Source: Pedobacter segetis
GTDB taxonomy: Bacteria; Bacteroidota; Bacteroidia; Sphingobacteriales; Sphingobacteriaceae
NCBI RefSeq assembly: GCF_016623585.1
Contig: NZ_JAEHFY010000008.1
Coordinates: 107,072-171,071, forward strand
DNA: 64,000 nucleotides
Direction of reading: 5' to 3'
Shown here one piece after another: positions 35,834 to 45,917 of the stretch. Each line of letters starts with the position of its first letter. Within the stretch, counting starts at the first letter, position 1. Made by a program: the position numbers and the translations under genes. The notes beneath the pieces are model-generated. The model made no database searches, was not told the DNA's origin, and worked only from the letters and a program-made list of their open reading frames with translations.

Positions 35834-36775
35834 ATGAATTATACGTTACACCAATTACAGGTATTCTTAAAAATAACCCAAACAAAAAGCATCACAAAAG
35901 CGGCCGAAGAATTGCATTTAACGCAGCCGGCGGTTTCTATACAGCTCAAAAATTTACAAGATCAATTTGCCATACCGCTAACAGAGGTTGTAGGAAGACA
36001 ACTTTACGTAACTGATTTTGGAAAAGAGATTGCGCAAGCAGCAGAAAACATATTGAATGAGGTTTATGCCATAAATTTTAAAACTTTGGCTTTTAAAAAC
36101 CAATTAACGGGCAGGTTAAAACTATCTGTGGTTTCTACGGCTAAATATGTGATGCCTTTTTTTCTTACCAATTTTTTAAAACAAAATGAAGGTGTAGAAT
36201 TGGTTATGGATGTAACCAATAAAGCTAAAGTGATAGAAAGCATAGAGAAAAATGAAGTTGATTTTTCTTTGGTTTCTATATTACCAGAGCAATTAAAAAT
36301 AGAGTCTGTGAGCCTAATGAAAAACCAATTGTACTTGGTTGGCAACACCGATGAGTTATTTGATAGAGAAATTTACGACATTGATGTATTAGAGCAGCTG
36401 CCATTAATTTACAGAGAGGCTGGCTCTGGCACACGTTTTACCATGGAACAATTTATTAAGGGCAACAACCTACATGTGATCAAAAAAATGGAACTAACTT
36501 CTAACGAAGCGGTTAAACAAGCTGTAATTGCTGGGTTGGGTTATTCTATTATGCCAATTATTGGTATCAAAAACGAATTAAAAAATAACGTACTTCAGAT
36601 TATCCCCATCAAAAGATTCCCTATACTATCAGAGTGGAACATGATTTGGTTAAAAAACAAGAACCTATCGCCCGTAGCAAATGCTTTTTTAGAATTTGTA
36701 AAAACCAATAAAGAGCAAATTATGAGAGAAAAATTTGCCTGGGTTAATGATTATCCCAAAATAACCGGAAATTAA
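35834..36775 (+). CDS. LysR family transcriptional regulator
   Basis: A 313-residue LysR regulator: N-terminal winged HTH (SITKAAEELHLTQPAVSIQL, residues about 18-37) and a C-terminal substrate-binding-like effector domain (PLIYREAGSGTRFTMEQF), similar to CysB/CbbR-type regulators. The target is not evident; neighbours are convergent, not divergent. Its stop overlaps the stop of the converging mscS gene in a shared TTAA. Confidence 0.93.
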   Translation: MNYTLHQLQVFLKITQTKSITKAAEELHLTQPAVSIQLKNLQDQFAIPLTEVVGRQLYVTDFGKEIAQAAENILNEVYAINFKTLAFKNQLTGRLKLSVVSTAKYVMPFFLTNFLKQNEGVELVMDVTNKAKVIESIEKNEVDFSLVSILPEQLKIESVSLMKNQLYLVGNTDELFDREIYDIDVLEQLPLIYREAGSGTRFTMEQFIKGNNLHVIKKMELTSNEAVKQAVIAGLGYSIMPIIGIKNELKNNVLQIIPIKRFPILSEWNMIWLKNKNLSPVANAFLEFVKTNKEQIMREKFAWVNDYPKITGN

Positions 36776-37593
36776 TTTTTGGGCTGGTAAAGGTGTACAT
36801 CCCTTTGTGGGAAAGGGATAGAAATACCTTCTTTATCGAACGCTTTTTTTACCTCTTCTTGTTTAGAAAGATAGATGTCCCAAAAATCGGCATTACTGGC
36901 CAAGGCCCTGCAACGTATGTTTACAGAGCTATCCCCCAAACTATCAACATAGATATAAGGCGTATCGCGGTCAAGTATTCTTTCATCGGCATAAATCACA
37001 TCTTTAATAATTTGTTTTGCTTTATCAATATCATCATTGTAACCAATGCCAAAAACCCATTGCATTTTACGGGCAGGCTCTGTACTGTAATTGATGATTT
37101 TGTTATTGTAAAGATTACCGTTTGGCAAAATAATGGTCTTATTATCAAATGTTTTTAAAACCGTGTGGAAAATCTGTATTTCAGAAACAGAAGCAACCTC
37201 GCCCTGCGCCTCAATTACATCGCCCACTTTAAAGGGCTTAAAAACCAATATTAAAACGCCTCCTGCAAAATTTGCCAAACTACCTTGCAAAGCTAAGCCT
37301 ATTGCCAAACCGGCCGCCCCTAAAATTGCGATGAAAGAAGTCATTTCTATTCCTAAAGTGGAGAGTACGCTAAAAATCAACAAGATCAGTAAACCGTTGT
37401 GTACTAAACTTTTTAAGAAAACAGTTAAAGAAGGGTCTATCTCTTTTTTGATCAATAAGTTACCAAATGCTTTAGATAAAAACTTAACTATTTGCCAACC
37501 AATAAAAGCAACCAATACGGCTTTCACTAATGTGATACCAAAATCTACCCCTTTTGTTGCTAAAAACACTTTTGCTTGATCTAAGAAATTCAT
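36772..37593 (-). CDS. mscS: Small-conductance mechanosensitive channel MscS
   Basis: A 273-residue MscS-type channel that opens under osmotic downshock. Three N-terminal helices, then the pore helix with Gly/Ala packing (AILGAAGLAIGLALQGSLANFAGGVLI) and the cytoplasmic beta domain (FKVGDVIEAQGEVASVSEIQIF). Length is close to E. coli MscS (286). Confidence 0.95.
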   Translation of the reverse strand: MNFLDQAKVFLATKGVDFGITLVKAVLVAFIGWQIVKFLSKAFGNLLIKKEIDPSLTVFLKSLVHNGLLILLIFSVLSTLGIEMTSFIAILGAAGLAIGLALQGSLANFAGGVLILVFKPFKVGDVIEAQGEVASVSEIQIFHTVLKTFDNKTIILPNGNLYNNKIINYSTEPARKMQWVFGIGYNDDIDKAKQIIKDVIYADERILDRDTPYIYVDSLGDSSVNIRCRALASNADFWDIYLSKQEEVKKAFDKEGISIPFPQRDVHLYQPKN

Positions 37594-37674
37594 ATTTTAA
37601 AATTTGTTATCGTTAATTTTAGAATATAGTACAAAAACTCTGCAAAAAAAACAAAATTGAGGTAAATTATTAAG

Positions 37675-38859
37675 CTATAGAGAGGAGAGGGCCTCTAAAA
37701 TGACCTTACAGGCAAGCTCAATCTCTTTTTTGTTTATGATCAAGGGCGGTGCTATGCGCAGTGCGGTATCGCAATGTAAAAACCAATCTATGATTATGCC
37801 GTTTTCTACGCATTTCTTGCTGATGGTTTCAACCTGTTCAAAAGAATCTAATTGAATGCAAAGCATTAATCCTTTACCTCTTATCTCTTTGATTTTTGGA
37901 TGGGTTAGCAAAGACCTAAAAAGTTTTTCTTTTTCTTCAACATGAGCTATTAAATTTTCTGATAAGATTGTTTCTAAAGTGGCTAAACCTGCCGCACAAC
38001 TTACCGGGTGGCCGCCAAAAGTGGTAATATGCCCTAAAATGGGATTGTCTTTTAGCACATCCATAATACTTTTTGAAGCTATAAAAGCACCTATCGGCAT
38101 TCCGCCTCCCATACCTTTGGCCATTAACAAAATATCTGGTATTACCCCAAAATTCTCGAAAGCAAATAATTTTCCGGTTCTGCCAAAACCAGTTTGTATC
38201 TCGTCAAAAATCAATAAAGCACCTGTTTCATTGCATTTCTTACGAAGTGCTTTTAGGTAATCTTTATCAGGCACTCTTACCCCCGCTTCACCTTGTATGG
38301 TTTCTAAAATAACGGCGGCAGTTTGGCGGGTAATAATGTCTAAATCGGCGTAAGCATTAAGTTTGATAAAACTAATATCTGGCAAAAGCGGACGATAAGC
38401 TTGCTTATATTCTTCGTTCCCCATTACGCTTAAAGCACCTTGTGTGCTGCCGTGATAAGAGTTTTTAAAAGATACGATATGAGAACGATTGGTATATTTC
38501 TTAGCTAATTTCAATGCACCTTCCGTTGCCTCTGCCCCAGAATTTGTAAAATAAACAGATGATAAGCTTTGGGGTAAAACCGATGCCAATTTTTGTGCGT
38601 ACAAAACTTGTGGAGCTTGAATATATTCGCCGTAAACAGTTACATGAAGGTATTTATCAACCTGATCTTTGATGGCCTTTACCACCTTTGGGTGCCTGTG
38701 GCCTAAATTGCTAACCGCAAAACCAGAAACAAGATCTAAATACTTTTTCCCGGCAGGGGAATACAAATAGCAACCCTCGGCCTTCTCAATTTCTAAAAGG
38801 CGTGGAAAGTCTGATGTTTGTGCAGTATTTAATAAGAATAATTGTTTGTGACTAAGCAT
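37675..38859 (-). CDS. Class III PLP-dependent aminotransferase (acetylornithine/omega-amino acid type)
   Basis: A 394-residue fold-type I aminotransferase. Conserved motifs: TNSGAEATEGALKLAK, FDEIQTGFGRTGK and the PLP lysine in MAKGMGGGMPIG. Possible substrates are acetylornithine, ornithine or 4-aminobutyrate; sequence alone does not decide. No arginine biosynthesis genes are adjacent. ATG 38859 is chosen over TTG 38868, which would lie inside a promoter box. Confidence 0.88.
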   Translation of the reverse strand: MLSHKQLFLLNTAQTSDFPRLLEIEKAEGCYLYSPAGKKYLDLVSGFAVSNLGHRHPKVVKAIKDQVDKYLHVTVYGEYIQAPQVLYAQKLASVLPQSLSSVYFTNSGAEATEGALKLAKKYTNRSHIVSFKNSYHGSTQGALSVMGNEEYKQAYRPLLPDISFIKLNAYADLDIITRQTAAVILETIQGEAGVRVPDKDYLKALRKKCNETGALLIFDEIQTGFGRTGKLFAFENFGVIPDILLMAKGMGGGMPIGAFIASKSIMDVLKDNPILGHITTFGGHPVSCAAGLATLETILSENLIAHVEEKEKLFRSLLTHPKIKEIRGKGLMLCIQLDSFEQVETISKKCVENGIIIDWFLHCDTALRIAPPLIINKKEIELACKVILEALSSL

Positions 38860-38865
38860 GTGGTG

Positions 38866-38873
38866 CAAAGATA
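38866..38873 (-). promoter_or_regulatory. Putative -7 box of the aminotransferase gene
   Basis: On the minus strand TATCTTTG matches TAnnTTTG, 6 nt before the ATG, implying a very short leader. It is part of a divergent promoter region with the box at 38944-38951. Confidence 0.4.
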
Positions 38874-38943
38874 ATGGTATTCATTTATAATGATGATTTA
38901 GCTTATCAATTTCTAATCATATCCGGTTAATCATATTTTTCGA

Positions 38944-38951
38944 TAACTTTG
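38944..38951 (+). promoter_or_regulatory. Putative -7 box of the radical SAM gene
   Basis: TAACTTTG matches TAnnTTTG and ends 7 nt before the TTG start codon, again implying a near-leaderless transcript. Confidence 0.35.
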
Positions 38952-38958
38952 TAATCTT

Positions 38959-41142
38959 TTGAAAGATATACTTTTGATCACTCCGCCTTTTACGCAATTA
39001 AATACGCCATACCCTGCAACGGCATATTTAAAAGGTTTTTTGAACACCAAAAACATTTCTGCATTTCAAATGGATTTGGGGATGGAAGTAATCTTAGAGA
39101 TATTCTCTAAAAACGGATTGAAAGATATCTTCGATTTTTCTAAAAATGCAACACATTCTGATAACGCCAAACGGATCTTTGCCTTAAAGGACGATTACCT
39201 ACAAAATATTGATGAGGTAATTTCTTTTTTACAGGGTAAGAACCAAACTTTTGCAAGGCAAATTTGCACCCACGGTTGCTTGCCGCAAGCTGCCAGGTTT
39301 AAAGCCTTAGATGATCTAGAATGGGCTTTTGGTAATATGGGTGTGCAAGATAAGGCAAAGCATTTGGCAACTTTGTTTTTAGAAGATATATCTGATTATA
39401 TCATTGAATGTGTTGATGAGAACTTTGGCTTTAGCCGATATGCCGAACGTTTGGGCAGAAGCGCAAACCAATTTGACGAACTTTACGAAGCTTTAAAGCA
39501 ACCACCAACTTATATAGATCAGATCACTTTAGGTTTATTGGATAAAACCATCCGAACCGTTAATCCAAAACTGATTTGTTTTTCTGTTCCTTTTCCAGGG
39601 AATTTATACAGTGCCTTTAGAAGCGCAAAAAATATCAAAGCAAAATTCCCAACTATCAAAATTGCAATGGGTGGTGGTTTTCCAAATACAGAATTAAGGG
39701 GTTTAAAAGATAAAAGGGTATTTGAGTTTTTCGATTATATCACTTTAGACGACGGTGAGCTACCCATTGAGCTTCTGGTAGAATCTTTATCAAAACCTAT
39801 TGAAACGCATCTGTTTAAAAGAACTTTTTTAATGGAAGAGGGAGAGGTTTTTTATAACAACCTTTCGTTAAGAAAAGATTATAAACAAAGCGAATTGGGT
39901 ACCCCAGATTATTCTGATTTACCGCTCAATAGTTATATTTCTGTTATAGAGTTGGCAAACCCAATGCACAGTTTATGGAGCGATGGCCGTTGGAACAAGC
40001 TTACCATGGCACATGGTTGCTATTGGGGCAAATGTACTTTTTGCGATGTTTCTTTAGATTATATCAAACTTTATGAACCTATTGCGGTCAGTTTATTGGT
40101 TGATAGGATGCAAGAAATTATTGCCCAAACCAAAGAAAATGGTTTTCATTTTGTAGATGAAGCTGCGCCACCCGCCTTAATGAAATCTTTGGCCATTGAA
40201 ATCATCAAAAGAAAGTTAAAGGTTACGTGGTGGACAAACATCCGGTTTGAGAAAAGCTTTACCAAAGATTTATGCGTTTTATTAAAAAATTCTGGCTGTA
40301 TTGCGGTTTCTGGAGGTTTAGAGGTTGCTTCTGATCGGTTATTGGCCTTGATACAAAAAGGGGTAACGGTTAAACAAGTTGCCCAAGTTACCAACCATTT
40401 TACCGAAACCGGGATAATGGTGCATGCTTATTTAATGTATGGCTATCCTACGCAAACGGTGCAAGAAACGGTAGATAGTTTAGAAATGGTAAGGCAAATG
40501 TTTGAGTTGGAAATCCTACAATCGGGTTTTTGGCACCAATTTGCTTTAACGGCCCATAGCCCGGTTGGTTTAAGCCCTGCAGAATATGGGATAATCCCCG
40601 AGCAACAACCCATCGGCTTTGCCCATAACGATATACAATTTAAAGATAAAACGGGCATCCACCATGATAAATTCAGTTACGGATTAAAAAAATCGCTCTT
40701 CAATTATATGCATGGGATCTGTTTTGATTTGCCCCTACAAGAATGGTTCGATTTTAAGATTCCAAAAACTACCATTAATAAAAACTTTATAGAAAATTCT
40801 TTAATCTTGGATGATAATTTGGGTACAAAACCCAACTCCAAAGTTGTTTGGCTGGGCAATGATCCAGAAGCAAGCTATTTTACAAAATCTAAGAAAGGGA
40901 ATTCTTGGGAAATGATCCAGCTCATTTTTAATGATAAGAGAGCCAGTTTTGAGATAGCTTTGGATAAAGACAAAGGAGATTGGCTGGTAAAAGCTTTAGA
41001 GAAACTATCTGTTTACCAAGAAAACCATTTAACATTTCATCAGCTTAAAGCTGATTTTGAGAGCGACTTAGAAAATTTCGAGTTGTTTTGGCATTCAAAA
41101 CCTATTAAGGTTTTGAGAGAAAACGGATTGTTGCTTTTATAG
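38959..41142 (+). CDS. Radical SAM protein with N-terminal B12-binding-like domain
   Basis: A 727-residue protein. The N-terminal 250 residues resemble a cobalamin-binding/Rossmann-like domain (ITPPFTQLNTPYPATAYLKG, KIAMGGGFPNTEL). The radical SAM core has its cysteines at 354, 359 and 362 (CYWGKCTFC), a CX4CX2C spacing rather than the canonical CX3CX2C. The C-terminal part lacks a recognised domain. Substrate unknown; lipid or tRNA methylation are possibilities for the class. The start is TTG; no nearby ATG preserves the N-terminal motif. Confidence 0.8.
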   Translation: MKDILLITPPFTQLNTPYPATAYLKGFLNTKNISAFQMDLGMEVILEIFSKNGLKDIFDFSKNATHSDNAKRIFALKDDYLQNIDEVISFLQGKNQTFARQICTHGCLPQAARFKALDDLEWAFGNMGVQDKAKHLATLFLEDISDYIIECVDENFGFSRYAERLGRSANQFDELYEALKQPPTYIDQITLGLLDKTIRTVNPKLICFSVPFPGNLYSAFRSAKNIKAKFPTIKIAMGGGFPNTELRGLKDKRVFEFFDYITLDDGELPIELLVESLSKPIETHLFKRTFLMEEGEVFYNNLSLRKDYKQSELGTPDYSDLPLNSYISVIELANPMHSLWSDGRWNKLTMAHGCYWGKCTFCDVSLDYIKLYEPIAVSLLVDRMQEIIAQTKENGFHFVDEAAPPALMKSLAIEIIKRKLKVTWWTNIRFEKSFTKDLCVLLKNSGCIAVSGGLEVASDRLLALIQKGVTVKQVAQVTNHFTETGIMVHAYLMYGYPTQTVQETVDSLEMVRQMFELEILQSGFWHQFALTAHSPVGLSPAEYGIIPEQQPIGFAHNDIQFKDKTGIHHDKFSYGLKKSLFNYMHGICFDLPLQEWFDFKIPKTTINKNFIENSLILDDNLGTKPNSKVVWLGNDPEASYFTKSKKGNSWEMIQLIFNDKRASFEIALDKDKGDWLVKALEKLSVYQENHLTFHQLKADFESDLENFELFWHSKPIKVLRENGLLLL

Positions 41143-41144
41143 TT

Positions 41145-42404
41145 TTAAACAATCCCCATTCTGTTAGAATCGAGTTTGATCAAGGTAAAAAGCAAGATCG
41201 TAAAGCTCAACAAGGATGATCCACCATAACTTATGAACGGAAGCGGGATACCGATTACCGGCATCAAGCCAATTGTCATGGCAATGTTCACAAAAAAATG
41301 GCAAAAGATAATGCAGGCAACGGCATATCCATAAATTCTGCCAAAGGGCGCCCTTTGCCTTTCTGCTATATGAATGATGCGCAACAGTAAGAAAACGTAT
41401 AATCCGATCACTATAAAGCTTCCTATAAAGCCCCACTCTTCGCCAACGGTGCAAAATATAAAATCTGTACTTTGTTCTGGCACAAAATCGAACTTTGTTT
41501 GAGTGCCTTGCAAATACCCCTTGCCGATTAAGCCACCAGAACCGATAGCTATTTTAGATTGGTTAACATTGTAACCAACGCCTCTTAAATCGCTTACTTT
41601 CCCCAAAATTAGATCTATCCTTACTTTTTGGTGAGGTTTAAGAATATGGTTGTAAACAAAATCTACACTAAAAACAAACAGCAGGGAAAGTATAAGGCCA
41701 GATAAAAACACGGTTATCATTTTCCTGTTTTTTCTAAATTGATAGGATAAAAAAGCAACCAGAAGCACCATAACCATGATGATGTATAGTTTTGGATAGA
41801 GCAGGGTAAGTATAAAAAGCAGCACCATTATAAAGCCGCCGATCAAAAAATACGGCGATAAACCTTCGCGGTAAAGCACAAAAATTAATGATATAAACAC
41901 CAAGGCAGATCCTGCATCGGGCTGTAATATGATGAGCAATATAGGGAAACCTAAAACGGCCAAAGTTGGCAATAAGGTTTTAAGTTCTGATATTTTGGTG
42001 TTTACAACGCCTAATTGCCTTGCCAAAAGCAGGCTTGTTGCCCATTTTGCAAATTCTGAGGGTTGAAGCCTAAAGCTCCCGATCGGTATCCAAGCTTGGT
42101 TTCCTCCCACATTTCTCCCAACTACCAAAACCGCCATTAACAGTAAAATGGTTATCCCATAAAAAACAGGCGAAAACGTAAAGAAGAATTTAGAATCTAG
42201 CAATAAAATAGCAATTGCAACAATTAGGGCAACTATTATATAGATGAGTTGTTTACCAGAATTACTTGTTAGGTTGATGATGGATTCATCTGCATTATAA
42301 ACAGCCGCATGAATGTTAAACCATCCAATAGCCATTAAGCAAATGTAAAGGAATATGGTAATGTAGTCCACGTTAAAGAAAAAACTTCTGTTTTGGTTGC
42401 TCAT
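41145..42404 (-). CDS. rodA: Rod-shape SEDS glycosyltransferase RodA
   Basis: A 419-residue SEDS-family peptidoglycan polymerase with about ten membrane helices. The motifs WIPIGSFRLQPSEFAKW, LQPDAGSALVFI and GIPLPFISYGGSS are diagnostic. RodA works with the PBP2 encoded immediately upstream (5-nt gap) in sidewall elongation. Confidence 0.97.
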   Translation of the reverse strand: MSNQNRSFFFNVDYITIFLYICLMAIGWFNIHAAVYNADESIINLTSNSGKQLIYIIVALIVAIAILLLDSKFFFTFSPVFYGITILLLMAVLVVGRNVGGNQAWIPIGSFRLQPSEFAKWATSLLLARQLGVVNTKISELKTLLPTLAVLGFPILLIILQPDAGSALVFISLIFVLYREGLSPYFLIGGFIMVLLFILTLLYPKLYIIMVMVLLVAFLSYQFRKNRKMITVFLSGLILSLLFVFSVDFVYNHILKPHQKVRIDLILGKVSDLRGVGYNVNQSKIAIGSGGLIGKGYLQGTQTKFDFVPEQSTDFIFCTVGEEWGFIGSFIVIGLYVFLLLRIIHIAERQRAPFGRIYGYAVACIIFCHFFVNIAMTIGLMPVIGIPLPFISYGGSSLLSFTILLFTLIKLDSNRMGIV

Positions 42405-42409
42405 CTTAT

Positions 42410-44335
42410 TTAGTGGATGGTTTGCTTTATGATAGAAACGGGTTTTGTGCTTTCCATTTTAATAGGGATGATGGTATCTTTTTTAACCGATGGTTTGTTA
42501 TACAGTTTTTTTTGCCCCGGCAAGAGGTTTGCATTAAGTAACCTATCCATATAATATTTTGGCCGGGTAATGCTGTCCCTCAAATATTTCTCTATCATTA
42601 AGCTTGCGATAGGGGCACTCCATGTTGCACCATAGCCTGCGTTTTCTACCACAACGGCTATCGCAATTTTAGGGTTTTCCCTAGGTGCAAAAGCTACAAA
42701 AACCGAGTGATTATCGCCATGGGGGTTTTGTACCGTACCTGTTTTGCCACAAATCTCTATATCGTTTATTTTAGCATTGTATGCTGTACCGTTTGGGGCA
42801 TTTACCACATTGCTCATCCCTTGTATCACAGGATCGAAATATTTAGCTTCTATACCGGCATCGTTTCTTATGGTATATTCTTCTTTGATTATTTTTTTAT
42901 CGCCTATGGCTTTAATTAGATGTGGTTTATAGTAAAAACCCCTATTTGCAACAATAGCCATTACGTTTGCCATTTGCAATGGTGTGATCCCCAGCTCTCC
43001 TTGCCCAATGGATAAAGAAATGTTAAAGCTCGATGTCCATTTATCGTTTTTAAATCGTTTGGTATAATAATCGGCAGTTGGTATCAAACCGTTTCTTTCT
43101 GCGGGCAGATCAATACCTAAGGCATTGCCGATCCCAAATTTCATTACCATGTTTCGCCACCTTGTGTAGGCATTTACAGGCCTTAGCCCAGAGTGGTCTA
43201 TCATTCTGCTAAAGGTATTACCGTAATAGGTATTGCAAGATTCTTCTATAGATTGTTCTAAATTTATGGTTCCATGTACGTGAGTACAGCCCATCCAACC
43301 GTTTCTACCGTATTTATAGCCTCCGGGGCAATTAAAATAAGTGTTTGCATCTATAACGCCCATTTCTTGGGCAACAAGTGCGTTAATTACTTTAAAGATA
43401 GATCCAGGAGGGTATTCTGCCTGTATTGGCCTAATGAACATGGGTTTAAATGGGTTGTTCAACAATTTCATGTAATTGTTACCTCTTTCACGGCCAACCA
43501 TCATGTTGGGATCATACCCAGGGCTACTAATGGAAGCTAAAATTTCTCCGGTTGATGGTTCTATGGCTACTATACTGCCAATTTTGTTAACCATCAAACT
43601 TTCGCCGAACATTTGCAGCTTTTTATCTAAAGATGATATGAGGTTATCTCCGGCAACGGCGGTTGTATCGTATTTTCCATCAAAAAAACTCCCTTGATCA
43701 CGGTTGTGAACATCAACCATGATGTTTCTTACTCCTCTTTGCCCACGTAGAAGCTCTTCATAAGATTTTTCTATCCCCGTTTTACCAATGTAATCTCCTT
43801 GGCTGTAAAAACCATCGTACTTTTTTATCTCTCTATCATTCACTTCCCCAATGTAACCAAGAAATTGCGCAGCGGTAGAGTCTGGATAAAACCTTACCGA
43901 TCTGTTTTGCACATAAAAACCCGGGTATTCAAAAAGTTTCTCTTGAAAAGCGGCGTATGTTACCGCAGATAATTGTTTTTGAAACAGAGAAGCCCTGTAT
44001 AACGAATAGTTTTTGGCTTTTTTAAAGGCTTTGTCAAAAGCTGGTTTAGAAATCTTTATCAGTTTACAAAATTCTAAGGTATCCATTTCTTCAACCTGCC
44101 CAGGGATAACCATCAAATCATAAACGGGTTCGTTTTGTACTAAAACTTTACTAAATCTATCCAAAATAACTCCTCTAGCGGGATAGATGACCAATTTTCT
44201 CAATACATTATTATCGGCCGATAGCTTATAACGATCATCAACAACCTGGATGTAGTAAAGCCTGCCTAAGAGGATGAGCGCAACTAAAATGAAAATTCCT
44301 TGGATGATATACCGGCGTTTGAAAAAGCTGTTCAT
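42410..44335 (-). CDS. mrdA: Penicillin-binding protein 2 (class B transpeptidase)
   Basis: A 641-residue PBP2: one N-terminal membrane helix (about 9-27), a dimerisation/pedestal domain, and a transpeptidase domain with SIFK (SxxK), SCN and KTGT. It crosslinks peptidoglycan made by RodA. Its start overlaps the mreD stop by 4 nt (ATGA). Its C-terminal tail is basic. Confidence 0.96.
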   Translation of the reverse strand: MNSFFKRRYIIQGIFILVALILLGRLYYIQVVDDRYKLSADNNVLRKLVIYPARGVILDRFSKVLVQNEPVYDLMVIPGQVEEMDTLEFCKLIKISKPAFDKAFKKAKNYSLYRASLFQKQLSAVTYAAFQEKLFEYPGFYVQNRSVRFYPDSTAAQFLGYIGEVNDREIKKYDGFYSQGDYIGKTGIEKSYEELLRGQRGVRNIMVDVHNRDQGSFFDGKYDTTAVAGDNLISSLDKKLQMFGESLMVNKIGSIVAIEPSTGEILASISSPGYDPNMMVGRERGNNYMKLLNNPFKPMFIRPIQAEYPPGSIFKVINALVAQEMGVIDANTYFNCPGGYKYGRNGWMGCTHVHGTINLEQSIEESCNTYYGNTFSRMIDHSGLRPVNAYTRWRNMVMKFGIGNALGIDLPAERNGLIPTADYYTKRFKNDKWTSSFNISLSIGQGELGITPLQMANVMAIVANRGFYYKPHLIKAIGDKKIIKEEYTIRNDAGIEAKYFDPVIQGMSNVVNAPNGTAYNAKINDIEICGKTGTVQNPHGDNHSVFVAFAPRENPKIAIAVVVENAGYGATWSAPIASLMIEKYLRDSITRPKYYMDRLLNANLLPGQKKLYNKPSVKKDTIIPIKMESTKPVSIIKQTIH

Positions 44336-44847
44336 TTACGTTGTTTCTTTCTAAAGAAAACCAATTCTGTGATAAAAATTAAAACCAATGTAAATAATGA
44401 ACTAATTAAAACCCGGCTTAGTATGTTCGGGATCTCAGAAAATTTGAAAACCTCAAAATTTAAAAGAAAAAAATGATGGATCAGCGTTAAAATGAGCGCA
44501 TAAAAGAAAAACCATCTAAATCCCATTATTCCTAATGTTGGTTCGGGATCACTATCATAATTATCTTCTTGTACGGTTACCCTAATGATCACTGTTCTAA
44601 AAAAAGCCATAATCACACAGGCAGTGGCATGTAAACCTAAAGTATCGCTAAATAGATCCACAGAAATCCCTATCAAGAATGCCAGTAAAAATAACAGCCA
44701 ATTTGGTGTTTCAAACGGGAGTAAGAGGATAAATAAAATATAGAGATAAGGAACGTTTAAACCATAAATTACCATGTTCTTTAATAAAAACACCTGTATC
44801 GCAACCAATACCACAAAGCGTAAAATATTTACTAATATCCTAATCAT
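44332..44847 (-). CDS. mreD: Rod-shape membrane protein MreD
   Basis: A 171-residue protein with about five membrane helices; MreD links MreC to the elongasome. The call depends on hydropathy and position between mreC (8-nt overlap) and mrdA, since MreD is weakly conserved. Confidence 0.88.
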   Translation of the reverse strand: MIRILVNILRFVVLVAIQVFLLKNMVIYGLNVPYLYILFILLLPFETPNWLLFLLAFLIGISVDLFSDTLGLHATACVIMAFFRTVIIRVTVQEDNYDSDPEPTLGIMGFRWFFFYALILTLIHHFFLLNFEVFKFSEIPNILSRVLISSLFTLVLIFITELVFFRKKQRK

Positions 44848-45679
44848 TAACGCTCTCCTTATTATCCAACTCTAGATCTTGTTGTTCTGTTTGGAAATTG
44901 TTCTTTATAACATATACATATTCTAGCGCATAAAAATTGGTAGAAAGCTTTACAGAAATATCTAAAAAACTTCCTCCGCCCTTTACGCCAGCTTTTTCTA
45001 CCGTACCTATCAATATCCCCTTAGGGAAAATAACGCCTAAGCCAGATGTTACCACCTTTGCTTTAGGTTTTAGATTAAGTTGGTTGGGGATGTCTGTTAA
45101 TGTTACCAAGCTTGGGTCTTTTCCTTCCCAGATTAAAGGCCCAAAATAAGGTGTGCCCTCAATTGATGATGTTATCCTGGTGTCTTCATGCAAAATGGAT
45201 TGTATGGATGAAAAGTTTTCTGATACGTTCCAAACAATGCCAACCACACCATTTGGCCCAATTACGCCCATTCCTTTTTTTATTCCTTCTTTGCTTCCCC
45301 TGTTTATTGTGATATAGTTGTTTCTTGCTGTAATGGATTTATTGACAACTTCGGCCAAAATATACTGGTATTTTACTTTGTTAATGGTATCATCAACTGT
45401 TTTTGTTATCAGGCTATCATCCAAAAAAGAAGACTTTAATTGGTTTCTCAAATGTGCATTCTCTTTGGCCAAACTATCATTTACCAAAGAGAGGTTTAGG
45501 TATTTATTTATGATGTTTACTTTTTGATAAATACTGCCAATTACCTCGTTTGAACTGTTATAAACACTTGCCCTCTGGAAATCGTTGTTTTTTACCAAAA
45601 GCGTGATGGAAATTACCAGGTAAATGATCAAAAAGAAAAAGGCGTTAAACTTACTGATGAACCTCCAAAGATTTAACAT
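44840..45679 (-). CDS. mreC: Rod-shape-determining protein MreC
   Basis: A 279-residue MreC: membrane helix (about 13-29), a short coiled coil (about 60-85), then the periplasmic beta domain with the typical GSKEGIKKGMGVIGPNGVVG and VVTSGLGVIFPKGILIG motifs. It scaffolds PBP2. mreB, usually adjacent, is absent; the next gene upstream is an antiporter. Confidence 0.95.
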   Translation of the reverse strand: MLNLWRFISKFNAFFFLIIYLVISITLLVKNNDFQRASVYNSSNEVIGSIYQKVNIINKYLNLSLVNDSLAKENAHLRNQLKSSFLDDSLITKTVDDTINKVKYQYILAEVVNKSITARNNYITINRGSKEGIKKGMGVIGPNGVVGIVWNVSENFSSIQSILHEDTRITSSIEGTPYFGPLIWEGKDPSLVTLTDIPNQLNLKPKAKVVTSGLGVIFPKGILIGTVEKAGVKGGGSFLDISVKLSTNFYALEYVYVIKNNFQTEQQDLELDNKESVND

Positions 45680-45844
45680 TGTTTATTAAATATTTTTGAA
45701 GTGTGAATAATCAATGGATTTAAAATGCACCTTAAATCATTTGAAGATTTATTCTTAAATATTTGATTTTTAATGATTTGAAATTTAATATTCATGTAAG
45801 GTGTTGGTCATTATCACATATTTACTATGCTTTTTTGATCGTTG

Positions 45845-45876
45845 CAAAGATATAGAAAATAGATTAAGAATATAAA
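45845..45876 (-). promoter_or_regulatory. Putative promoter of the mreCD-mrdA-rodA operon
   Basis: On the minus strand TATCTTTG (45845-45852) matches the -7 consensus and lies 20 nt downstream of a TTTA (45873-45876), close to the TTTG -33 element. It is about 165 nt upstream of mreC. Confidence 0.45.
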
Positions 45877-45917
45877 TTGCATCATACTCCAAACCACTTA
45901 TTAATAGCAACAATTTA

